Positions 1 through 5,752 of a stretch of 5,752 nucleotides of DNA are shown here, piece by piece; within the stretch, counting starts at the first letter, position 1, and every line of letters starts with the position of its first letter. Under the pieces are notes generated by a model. The model had not been told where the DNA came from. It worked only from the letters and a program-made list of their open reading frames with translations, and ran no database searches. The stretch is from Helicobacteraceae bacterium (GTDB lineage: Bacteria > Campylobacterota > Campylobacteria > Campylobacterales > Sulfurimonadaceae). The stretch is taken from positions 1 to 5,752 of the forward strand of contig JALWKG010000113.1 of assembly GCA_027081565.1 (NCBI GenBank), in the 5' to 3' direction. The position numbers and the translations under genes are program-made.

Positions 1-66
1 TACCTCAAAATCGAAGAGTATTTATGTGAAGATTTGCAGAATTATAGCCAAGCTTTCTCAAGCTAA
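1..66 (+). CDS. Possible C-terminal tail of an upstream gene (partial)
   Basis: Reading from base 1, the frame stays open for 21 codons and ends with TAA at 64-66. The encoded tail begins YLKIEEYLCEDL and ends SQAFSS. The codons (aaa atc gaa gag) resemble those used in purB and nrdA, which is the main argument that it is coding. The left end is cut by the window, no domain is visible, and I cannot name the protein. A second frame, from base 2, is also open up to a TAA at 143-145 (47 codons). It is lysine-rich and runs through the purB leader hairpin, so I consider it less likely, but the two frames cannot be separated with certainty. If this tail is real, about 90 bases separate it from purB. 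Confidence 0.3.
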   Translation, partial: YLKIEEYLCEDLQNYSQAFSS

Positions 67-91
67 GAGAACGTACACGCTAAGCAAACAA

Positions 92-97
92 TATAAA
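92..97 (+). promoter_or_regulatory. Candidate -10 box for purB-nrdA
   Basis: TATAAA lies at 92-97, between the possible upstream gene tail and the purB leader. Transcription would begin near 103-105, right at the left arm of the leader hairpin. There is no recognisable TTGACA-like -35 element. In Campylobacterota the housekeeping sigma factor is known to depend little on a -35 box, so this absence does not exclude the site. It is a short AT-rich match and could be chance. Confidence 0.25.
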
Positions 98-103
98 ACT
101 GAC

Positions 104-136
104 GAGACCTTCTCATTCAAGTGGTTTGAAGGTCTC
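104..136 (+). promoter_or_regulatory. Stem-loop in the purB leader
   Basis: GAGACCTTC at 104-112 is the exact reverse complement of GAAGGTCTC at 128-136, giving a 9-bp stem around a 15-base loop. An overlapping alternative pairs TTCAA (116-120) with TTGAA (126-130), and the two cannot form fully at once. The 3' arm ends 7 bases before the AAAAGG ribosome binding site of purB. No T-run follows on the plus strand, so it is not a standard intrinsic terminator. It could influence purB translation or mRNA stability, or mark the 3' end of the upstream transcript. Its function is inference. Confidence 0.45.
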
Positions 137-143
137 TATAAAT

Positions 144-149
144 AAAAGG
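144..149 (+). promoter_or_regulatory. purB ribosome binding site
   Basis: AAAAGG at 144-149 lies 6 bases before the ATG at 156. It supports that ATG over the in-frame TTG at 126, which falls inside the leader hairpin and would add ten residues with no family match. Confidence 0.7.
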
Positions 150-155
150 TTACAC

Positions 156-1484
156 ATGGTAGAAAGATACTCTCGTGAAGAGATGGCAAAAAACTGGACA
201 CAACATGCACGTTATGCTGCATGGTTGGAAGTAGAAAAAGCTGCAGTTAAAGCATGGGCAAAACTGGGAAAAATTCCTCAAGAGGATGCAGACAAGATCG
301 TTAAAAATGCATCATTTTCAGTAGAACGCATCGAAGAGATCGAAGCTGTCACACGACATGACCTCATAGCTTTTAACACCAGTGTATCCGAAAGTCTTGG
401 TGCTGAGTCACGATGGTTCCACTACGGTATGACCAGTTCAGATGCAGTTGACACAGGTGTTGCTCTGCAAATGCGTGATTCACTTAACATTGTCATAGAT
501 GATGTAAAGATGCTTATGGAGTCTATTAAGACCAGAGCTATGGAACACAAAATGACTTTGATGGTTGGACGTTCACACGGTATTCACGGTGAACCTATTA
601 CTTTTGGTCTCACCCTTGCTGTTTGGTATGACGAAATGTCACGCCACCTATTAAACCTCGAACAGACAATGGACGTTATCGCTGTTGGTCAGATCTCAGG
701 AGCCATGGGCAACTTCGCACACGCGCCACTAGAGCTTGAAGAACTTGCCATGGCAGAACTTGGACTTAAACCGGAGCCTGTTTCAAACCAAGTAGTTCAC
801 AGAGACAGATACGCACGCCTTGCCAGTGCCTTAGCACTGCTTGCTTCTTCAATAGAAAAATTTGCAGTACAAGTTCGTCACCTACAACGTACAGAAGTCT
901 ATGAAGCAGAAGAGTATTTTGCTAAAGGTCAAAAGGGCAGCTCAGCGATGCCTCACAAACGTAACCCTATCTTGACAGAGAACATTACTGGTCTTGCTCG
1001 TACAATTAGAGCTTACGCCAATCCGGCAATGGAAAACGTAGCGCTATGGCACGAACGTGACATCTCTCACTCATCAAACGAGCGCTTCTGGTTACCAGAT
1101 GCTTTCATTACCATGGACTTTATGCTTCACCGTATGAATAACGTTATTGCTAACCTAACAGTGTTTCCAGAGAACATGATGAGAAATTTGAACCTAACAG
1201 GTGGTTTGGTCTTCTCACAACGTGTTCTACTTGAACTGCCACTTCAGGGTGTCAGCCGTGAGGATGCTTATCGTATCGTTCAGCGTAATGCGATGAAAGT
1301 TTGGGAAGAGATCCAGCAGGGCAAACCTACTACTAACGAAGCAGGAGAAAGCCTCTACTTAAATCACCTTTTGGCTGATGAAGAGCTGCGTAACAGTTTA
1401 AGTGAAGAAGCTATTCGTGAGTGTTTTAACTATGATTATTACACTAAAAATGTAGATGCTATCTTCAAACGTGTTTTTAAATAA
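156..1484 (+). CDS. purB: Adenylosuccinate lyase (PurB)
   Basis: This cytoplasmic enzyme acts twice in purine synthesis: it releases fumarate from SAICAR to give AICAR, and from adenylosuccinate to give AMP. The 442-residue product has the usual length for the bacterial short form. The fumarase/aspartase superfamily signature is visible as GSSAMPHKRNP (residues 261-271), in the mobile loop whose serine (Ser262 or 263) acts as the catalytic base. His68 in TRHDL and His141 in GRSHGIHGEP match the active-site histidines known from Bacillus PurB, and TSSD (93-96) is the substrate-binding loop. The start is the ATG at 156, backed by its ribosome binding site; an upstream TTG at 126 is open in frame but unlikely. 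nrdA follows after 39 bases with no terminator, so the two are probably co-transcribed. The gene looks complete, with all key residues present. Confidence 0.97.
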   Translation: MVERYSREEMAKNWTQHARYAAWLEVEKAAVKAWAKLGKIPQEDADKIVKNASFSVERIEEIEAVTRHDLIAFNTSVSESLGAESRWFHYGMTSSDAVDTGVALQMRDSLNIVIDDVKMLMESIKTRAMEHKMTLMVGRSHGIHGEPITFGLTLAVWYDEMSRHLLNLEQTMDVIAVGQISGAMGNFAHAPLELEELAMAELGLKPEPVSNQVVHRDRYARLASALALLASSIEKFAVQVRHLQRTEVYEAEEYFAKGQKGSSAMPHKRNPILTENITGLARTIRAYANPAMENVALWHERDISHSSNERFWLPDAFITMDFMLHRMNNVIANLTVFPENMMRNLNLTGGLVFSQRVLLELPLQGVSREDAYRIVQRNAMKVWEEIQQGKPTTNEAGESLYLNHLLADEELRNSLSEEAIRECFNYDYYTKNVDAIFKRVFK

Positions 1485-1513
1485 CAGCTAGTCCATAGAA
1501 AATAAATAGATCC

Positions 1514-1519
1514 AAGGAG
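1514..1519 (+). promoter_or_regulatory. nrdA ribosome binding site
   Basis: AAGGAG at 1514-1519 is the strongest Shine-Dalgarno match in the window. It sits 4 bases before the ATG at 1524, slightly close but acceptable, and fixes the nrdA start. Confidence 0.8.
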
Positions 1520-1523
1520 CAAC

Positions 1524-3890
1524 ATGATAACGGTTTTAAAACGAAATGGTCGACGTGAGACACTCGACATCTCTAAAATACAGAAATACACTGCTGCTGC
1601 AGTTAAAGGTCTTGCTGGCGTTAGTCAGAGTGAGCTTGAAGTAGATGCCCAACTACACTTTCGTGATGGGATCACCTCACAAGCGATTCAAGAGACACTA
1701 ATCAAAACAGCAGTCGACAAGATAGATATCGATGCCCCTAACTGGACTTTTGTCGCATCACGTCTCTTTTTGTTTGACCTTTATCACCAAGTCAATGGTT
1801 TTACAGGCTACAGCTCTTTAGAAAAGTACTTTGATCGCGGAGAAAAAGAGGGACGTATATTACTTGGGTTACGTGACATGTATGACCTGGAGAAGTTAGA
1901 CAAGCACATCGTACCTGAACGAGACATGCTTTTTAACTATCTTGGGATTAAAACACTTTATGACCGTTACCTCATTAAAGATGCTCACACTAAGGCCATA
2001 GAACTTCCACAGCACATGTTTATGGGCATCGCGATGTTCTTGGCCCAAAACGAAGTGAACAGAGAAGAGTGGGCTATTAAATTTTACAACATGATCTCTC
2101 AATTTGAAGTGATGTTAGCCACACCAACACTCTCAAATGCGCGTACACCACGTCACCAGTTGAGTTCATGTTATATCGGTTCGACTCCTGATAACATCGA
2201 AGGTATTTTTGATACTTATAAAGAGATGGCACTGCTTTCAAAGTTTGGTGGTGGTATTGGTTGGGATTGGACACAGGTTCGTTCTATCGGCTCGTTTATC
2301 GATGGTCATAAAAATGCTGCCGGTGGTACCGTACCATTTTTAAAGATCACCAATGATGTGGCTATTGCAGTTGACCAACTTGGTACCCGTAAAGGCGCTA
2401 TCGCTGTCTACTTAGAACCTTGGCATATCGATATCAACGACTTCCTTGATCTTAAAAAGAACTCTGGTGAAGAGCGCCGTCGTGCCCATGACCTATTCCC
2501 ATCATTATGGATCAGTGACCTCTTTATGCAACGGGTACAAGAAGATGCTATCTGGACACTTTTCGATCCTTATCAGGTTCGTGAATTGGCCAACCTCTAT
2601 GGAGAAGCATTCGAAAAGAAGTATGTGGAGTTTGAAAACAATGAAAACATCTTAAAAGAGACCATTAAAGCTAAAGACCTGTGGCGTAAGATCCTGACTT
2701 CTTACTTCGAGTCTGGAAGTCCATTCCTCTGTTTTAAAGACAACGCTAACAGAGCTAACCCTAATGATCACTTCGGGATCATTCGCAGCTCTAACCTCTG
2801 TACAGAGATCTTTCAGAACACCAGCCCTAACCACTACCTCATAAAACTCAAGTTTGAAGATGGACAATTCCTTACATACGAAGAGGATGAGCTGGTCAAG
2901 GTAGACAGTGGGATCGAAAAACCGGCTAACAAGGTAACAGCACTTGACAGCATCGGTGGCCAACAGGTCTTCATCGTCGAAAAAGAGAAGATCGATGGCG
3001 CAACTGCAGTCTGTAACCTCGCCTCAGTCAATCTCTCGCGTATCAACACTAAAGAGGACATCGAGCGTATCGTTCCTACAGCCATGCGTGCGCTTGACAA
3101 TGTTATTGATCTGAACTTCTATCCGCTTGAAAAAGTAAAACGCACTAACTTGCGCTCACGTTCGGTAGGACTTGGTGTTATGGGTGAAGCACAGATGTTA
3201 GCAGAAGCCGGGATCTCTTGGGGTTCTCAGGAACACTTCGACAAAATCGATGAAGTGATGGAGTCTGTTAGTTATAACGCCATCAAAGCTTCATCCGAAT
3301 TAGCGGTCGAAAAGGGTGCTTATCCTGAATTTGAAGGTTCTAAATGGAGTCGTGGTATTTTACCAATGGATCATGCAAACGCAGAAGTGCGTAACCTTGT
3401 TGATCGTGGTGGTCTGTTTGCTTCGACCTATGAGTGGGATGAGTTAAGAGAGACCATTAAAAAGAACGGTATGCGTAACGGTTACCTTATGGCTGTTGCA
3501 CCAACCTCTTCTATCTCTATCTTAACCGGTACTACACAGGCCATAGAGCCTGTGTATAAACGTAAATGGTATGAAGAGAACCTTAGTGGTCTCATCCCTG
3601 TCGTTGTACCTAAGTTGAGTCCTGACACCTGGGCATATTATACACCTGCCTATGATCTCGACCAACGCATCTTGATCAAAGCCGGTGCCATCCGCCAAAA
3701 ATGGATCGATCAAGGTCAGAGCCTGAACATCTTTATTACTCTTGATAAAGCTAGTGGTAAATACCTCAATGATATCTACATGTTGGCATGGAAACTGGGT
3801 ATAAAGTCTACCTACTACCTACGTTCGCAATCACCAGAAGCTAACAACGATGTTGAAGACCGCTCTCAAGAGTGTGTTGGATGTCAGTAG
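1524..3890 (+). CDS. nrdA: Ribonucleoside-diphosphate reductase, class I alpha subunit (NrdA)
   Basis: This is the large, catalytic subunit of aerobic ribonucleotide reductase. It reduces ribonucleoside diphosphates to deoxyribonucleotides using a radical passed from the small subunit NrdB, which is not in this window. Residues 1 to about 90 form an ATP-cone for overall activity control (VLKRNGRRETLDISKI near the start). By comparison with E. coli NrdA, Cys216 (LSSCYIG) and Cys497 (AVCNLAS) are the redox pair, Asn424-Leu425-Cys426 with Glu428 (NLCTE) hold the thiyl radical site, Tyr764 and Tyr765 (STYYLRS) carry the radical, and Cys784/Cys787 in the final CVGCQ shuttle electrons from thioredoxin or glutaredoxin. 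The product has 788 residues against 761 in E. coli, largely because of an insertion of about 55 residues at 436-491. The NLCTEI and AVCNLAS wording and the C-terminal CxxC resemble eukaryotic R1 more than E. coli. The gene is complete and probably shares a transcript with purB. Confidence 0.97.
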   Translation: MITVLKRNGRRETLDISKIQKYTAAAVKGLAGVSQSELEVDAQLHFRDGITSQAIQETLIKTAVDKIDIDAPNWTFVASRLFLFDLYHQVNGFTGYSSLEKYFDRGEKEGRILLGLRDMYDLEKLDKHIVPERDMLFNYLGIKTLYDRYLIKDAHTKAIELPQHMFMGIAMFLAQNEVNREEWAIKFYNMISQFEVMLATPTLSNARTPRHQLSSCYIGSTPDNIEGIFDTYKEMALLSKFGGGIGWDWTQVRSIGSFIDGHKNAAGGTVPFLKITNDVAIAVDQLGTRKGAIAVYLEPWHIDINDFLDLKKNSGEERRRAHDLFPSLWISDLFMQRVQEDAIWTLFDPYQVRELANLYGEAFEKKYVEFENNENILKETIKAKDLWRKILTSYFESGSPFLCFKDNANRANPNDHFGIIRSSNLCTEIFQNTSPNHYLIKLKFEDGQFLTYEEDELVKVDSGIEKPANKVTALDSIGGQQVFIVEKEKIDGATAVCNLASVNLSRINTKEDIERIVPTAMRALDNVIDLNFYPLEKVKRTNLRSRSVGLGVMGEAQMLAEAGISWGSQEHFDKIDEVMESVSYNAIKASSELAVEKGAYPEFEGSKWSRGILPMDHANAEVRNLVDRGGLFASTYEWDELRETIKKNGMRNGYLMAVAPTSSISILTGTTQAIEPVYKRKWYEENLSGLIPVVVPKLSPDTWAYYTPAYDLDQRILIKAGAIRQKWIDQGQSLNIFITLDKASGKYLNDIYMLAWKLGIKSTYYLRSQSPEANNDVEDRSQECVGCQ

Positions 3891-3909
3891 AGCGCACAGC
3901 GCTCTACTG
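3885..3909 (+). terminator. Perfect hairpin overlapping the nrdA stop codon
   Basis: CAGTAGAGCGC (3885-3895) and GCGCTCTACTG (3899-3909) are exact reverse complements around the loop ACA, giving an 11-bp perfect stem with 7 G/C pairs. The left arm contains the last glutamine codon and the TAG stop of nrdA. The bases after it (TAAACATCTG) contain no T-run, so this is not a textbook intrinsic terminator on either strand. It may be a weak or U-less terminator, or a 3' stabilising or processing hairpin that sets nrdA apart from the next gene. The structure is clear; the role is inferred. Confidence 0.55.
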
Positions 3910-3925
3910 TAAACATCTGTGTTTA
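3910..3925 (+). other. Second small hairpin before the unknown gene
   Basis: TAAACA (3910-3915) pairs with TGTTTA (3920-3925) around a four-base loop. A G-T wobble and one more T-A pair can extend the stem to 8 bp, although that borrows bases from the larger hairpin immediately upstream. It lies 4 bases before the ATG of the next gene, where a ribosome binding site would be expected. The stem is AT-rich and weak. Confidence 0.35.
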
Positions 3926-3929
3926 TAAT

Positions 3930-4301
3930 ATGAAACCTCTTTTAGCCAAACAACTCACAGAACTGTTAGATCGTATAGACCATGCAATTGATGGTGAACT
4001 GGTCAGTGTCACTATGAATCACCCTCAAAACTTTACCATTGAACTCTCTGTTCAAGACAAAAATCGTGGTTATGACTGGATCAATATCGCGTTTGAATTT
4101 GATGGTATTGTTGACGCCAACCTGCTTGATGACAGTAAGCTTTCTTTGATCGATATGAGTGACGGTATAACGATGTTGTTTGAAGAGGGGTTCTATGCTT
4201 TTGGAGTGGGTCGTTATAACAATATAACAGCACTCAAAAGCAGTACACTTTTTCTTGTCGGAAACAGCTTAAAATACGAAGAACGCCCTTTTAATAATTA
4301 G
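3930..4301 (+). CDS. Hypothetical protein, 123 residues
   Basis: I do not recognise this family. The product is small, acidic and soluble, with no signal peptide and no membrane segment. The first 25 residues or so (MKPLLAKQLTELLDRIDHAI) look like an amphipathic helix. The rest alternates hydrophobic and polar residues in a beta-rich pattern, for example FTIELSVQD (35-43), WINIAFEFDG (50-59) and STLFLVGNSLKYEE (104-117). Codon use matches the neighbouring genes, which supports real coding. The ATG at 3930 has no Shine-Dalgarno sequence and follows two hairpins only 39 bases after the nrdA stop. It may be read from the nrdA transcript or from its own unidentified promoter. A later ATG at 4014 would give 95 residues but lose the helix. 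It could be a family confined to this lineage. Coding is likely; the function is unknown. Confidence 0.75.
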   Translation: MKPLLAKQLTELLDRIDHAIDGELVSVTMNHPQNFTIELSVQDKNRGYDWINIAFEFDGIVDANLLDDSKLSLIDMSDGITMLFEEGFYAFGVGRYNNITALKSSTLFLVGNSLKYEERPFNN

Positions 4302-4347
4302 TACACTTTAGCACTAACGGAACGCCTAACAAGCTAACAAAATGGTG
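4302..4347. other. Convergent intergenic spacer
   Basis: These 46 bases lie between the stop of the unknown gene and the stop of the phosphatase gene, which converge. I see only weak structure: TTAGC (4308-4312) can pair with GCTAA (4333-4337) across a 20-base loop, and CTAAC occurs three times. No GC-rich hairpin with a T-run is present on either strand, so no shared intrinsic terminator can be called. Confidence 0.5.
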
Positions 4348-4800
4348 TTACTTGGGATTGATACTGCTTTTAAAAAGGTTTTCGACACAGAGCTCGATCA
4401 TCTCATAAACCTTCTCAAATCCCTCATAACCAGGGAAAAAATAGGGGTCTGGTACATCTTCACCCTTATATCCATAGTCACCAAGTTTAACAACGTTTTT
4501 AGCACCCATAGCTTTCAGGTCACGAAGGTTGTTTTCATCAAGTGCAATAATCAACTCAAATCGCTCAATATCTTTTTGTGTTATCTGACGAGATCGTTGC
4601 TGTGAAATATCCAGACCATGTATTTTTGCAACACGAATGGAATCTTCACAAGGCGGTTCACCCACGTGCCAGTTTCCCGTACCACAAGAGTCTATAACGA
4701 GATCCAAACCATGTTTGTCAGCATACTGCTTGGCCAAACCCTCTGCTAAGGGTGAACGACAGATATTACCCAAACATACAAAAAGAAGTGAAGAGACCAT
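4348..4800 (-). CDS. Low-molecular-weight protein tyrosine phosphatase
   Basis: This cytoplasmic enzyme removes phosphate from tyrosine residues of proteins through a cysteinyl-phosphate intermediate. The 150-residue length is typical of the family. The N-terminal P-loop CLGNICRS (residues 9-16) has the CX5R pattern, with Cys9 as nucleophile, Arg15 binding phosphate and Ser16 following. The general acid is Asp118 in the conserved DPY (118-120). Trp44 lies in the substrate-selecting loop. The ATG overlaps the TAA of the upstream acyl-CoA ligase gene by one base (TAATG), with no well-placed ribosome binding site, so translation probably depends on coupling to the ligase. In many bacteria such phosphatases partner with a BY-kinase in polysaccharide export clusters. 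No kinase or polysaccharide gene is visible here, so the substrate is unknown. Some relatives act as arsenate reductases or on protein arginine phosphate, which cannot be excluded. Confidence 0.93.
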   Translation of the reverse strand: MVSSLLFVCLGNICRSPLAEGLAKQYADKHGLDLVIDSCGTGNWHVGEPPCEDSIRVAKIHGLDISQQRSRQITQKDIERFELIIALDENNLRDLKAMGAKNVVKLGDYGYKGEDVPDPYFFPGYEGFEKVYEMIELCVENLFKSSINPK

Positions 4801-5752
4801 TACTTATGCGGTGCCTCAACATAAAGGTATCGCTTGATCTTCTTGGTTGGCGTCTTTACAAACTCTTCACGCTGATGGATCACTTTACGAATACGAGAGA
4901 ATGAAGAGACCTTGGAGTTAACCTCTTCACGGATCTCCTCTAGAAGTGCTTCTATTTTATCGTTCATCTTGGTCTCTGACTTGGATGTAACTCCAAAGTG
5001 TTCATCAAGCTTTTCAGGATCGAGGTAGATACGTGCAGCAACAGTTCCATTGTCATCAAAGACAAGAGCATCTCCCACCAGAGGATGTGCGTTTATAGCT
5101 GCCTCTATCTGCTCAGGATAGATATTCTCACCGCCAGGACCCACAATAATATTTTTGGCACGTCCACTCATAAAGAAATAACCATCTTCGTCAAAATATC
5201 CTATATCTTCCGTGTTGAACCAACCATCTTCATCTAAGACCTCTGCCGTCTTCTCCGGGTCTTTATAGTAGCCCTTCATGACGTTAGGACCCTTCGCCCA
5301 TAAAATACCTACACCATCTGCATCTTGATTACGCAGCTCTAAAGTCACACCGGGAAGCGCAGGACCAATAGCTCTGTATTTTGTTACCGTAGGATTGGTA
5401 CCTGCCAATATGGGAGCAGTCTCAGTCAACCCATAGCCTATACAGTATGGAAAGTTTGCCTCACGCAGAAACTTCTCAACCGTGGGAGAGACGCCCGCCC
5501 CACCAATACCAAAGAAGCGTAGTTCACCACCAAACGTCTCCATCAGTTTTTTACCAGCCATAGCATTTAACTTTCGACGTACAAAAGGAATAGCATAGAG
5601 CATCCGGATCAAAAAGTTTTTCTCGAAGTTTGGCTGTATCTTGTTTTTGTAGATCTTTTCGATGACCAAAGGCACACTCAACATAAAGGTGGGTTTAACC
5701 TGTGCCATCGCCTTAATGAGTACCGTAGGGGTAGGTGGCTTCAAAATATAGT
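4800..5752 (-). CDS. Long-chain fatty acid-CoA ligase (AMP-binding), C-terminal part
   Basis: This enzyme activates a fatty acid with ATP to an acyl-adenylate and transfers it to CoA, for lipid synthesis or fatty acid recycling at the membrane. The gene runs off the right edge. The frame is open to base 5752, so about 316 C-terminal residues are visible and perhaps half of the usual roughly 600-residue FadD/FAA1-type protein is missing. The TTG at 5742-5744 is internal, not a start. Counting from that codon, the adenylate-forming motifs appear in order: GYGLTETAP (103-111), GWFNTED (174-180), GRAKNIIVGPGGENIYP (194-210), and a C-terminal PTKKIKR (299-305) holding the probable catalytic lysine. 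The short helical C-terminal domain is complete. The ATP P-loop motif lies beyond the window. The gene overlaps the phosphatase start by one base. It could also be the ligase half of a larger acyltransferase-ligase fusion (Aas-like), which the missing N-terminus would decide. Confidence 0.92.
   Translation of the reverse strand, partial: YILKPPTPTVLIKAMAQVKPTFMLSVPLVIEKIYKNKIQPNFEKNFLIRMLYAIPFVRRKLNAMAGKKLMETFGGELRFFGIGGAGVSPTVEKFLREANFPYCIGYGLTETAPILAGTNPTVTKYRAIGPALPGVTLELRNQDADGVGILWAKGPNVMKGYYKDPEKTAEVLDEDGWFNTEDIGYFDEDGYFFMSGRAKNIIVGPGGENIYPEQIEAAINAHPLVGDALVFDDNGTVAARIYLDPEKLDEHFGVTSKSETKMNDKIEALLEEIREEVNSKVSSFSRIRKVIHQREEFVKTPTKKIKRYLYVEAPHK

Noticed and set aside
51..71. Small pairings AGCTT/AAGCT and TTCTC/GAGAA near the upstream tail
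   Set aside because: Both stems are 5 bp, mutually exclusive and expected by chance in this composition. No T-run follows.
2..145. Open frame 2 from the left edge to the TAA at 143-145
   Set aside because: It is lysine-rich, shows no recognisable family and overlaps the hairpin and candidate promoter. A stop-free run of 47 codons in an AT-rich leader is plausible by chance, although it cannot be excluded.
126..155. TTG start at 126, extending PurB by ten residues
   Set aside because: The extension lies inside the leader hairpin. The ATG at 156 has a good ribosome binding site and gives the normal family length and N-terminus (MVERYSREEM).
2829..2996. Active intein in nrdA
   Set aside because: The insert is far too short and lacks the Cys/Ser start and the His-Asn end that splicing requires. 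The reading frame and the flanking active-site residues are simply continuous.
1896..3713. Several 60-100 residue open frames within nrdA, mostly on the minus strand
   Set aside because: They overlap the well-conserved nrdA frame, have no family features and are shadows of its codon pattern.
4308..4337. TTAGC/GCTAA pairing as a bidirectional terminator
   Set aside because: A 5-bp stem across a 20-base loop without a T-run is too weak to call.
4342..5237. Plus-strand open frames opposite the phosphatase and ligase genes
   Set aside because: The minus-strand proteins carry full catalytic motifs through these stretches. The plus-strand frames have no motifs or ribosome binding sites.

Overview
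This window looks like ordinary chromosome from a member of the Campylobacterota (formerly Epsilonproteobacteria), probably a free-living Sulfurovum-, Sulfurimonas- or Sulfuricurvum-like organism. The assignment rests on the purB-nrdA gene pair, which I recall as adjacent in Campylobacter jejuni (Cj0023-Cj0024), and on the 'family look' of both proteins. The moderate, slightly AT-rich composition with frequent CGT arginine codons also fits. The genus cannot be fixed from the sequence alone.

Layout. Bases 1-155 hold a possible tail of an upstream plus-strand gene and the leader of purB, which carries a 9-bp inverted repeat just before the ribosome binding site. purB (156-1484) encodes adenylosuccinate lyase. 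After 39 bases with no terminator comes nrdA (1524-3890), the large subunit of an aerobic class I ribonucleotide reductase. A perfect 11-bp hairpin swallows the nrdA stop codon, and a smaller hairpin follows it. Next is a 123-residue protein of unknown function (3930-4301) whose ATG has no Shine-Dalgarno sequence. The plus-strand genes then meet, 46 bases apart, a minus-strand pair that converges on them. That pair is a long-chain acyl-CoA ligase, cut off by the right edge (4800-5752), and a low-molecular-weight protein tyrosine phosphatase (4348-4800). Their stop and start codons share one base (TAATG).

How the genes work together. PurB makes AMP (and AICAR), and NrdA reduces ribonucleoside diphosphates, including ADP, to deoxyribonucleotides, so the plus-strand operon joins purine synthesis to dNTP supply. 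The small-subunit gene nrdB is not in the window. The ligase activates fatty acids as acyl-CoA, and the phosphatase is probably translationally coupled to it, although no functional link between the two is known to me.

I found no mobile element, CRISPR array, RNA gene or novel defence-like system. The points most worth a second look are an insertion of about 55 residues between two active-site cysteines of NrdA, the paired hairpins at the nrdA end, the purB leader hairpin and the unknown 123-residue protein.
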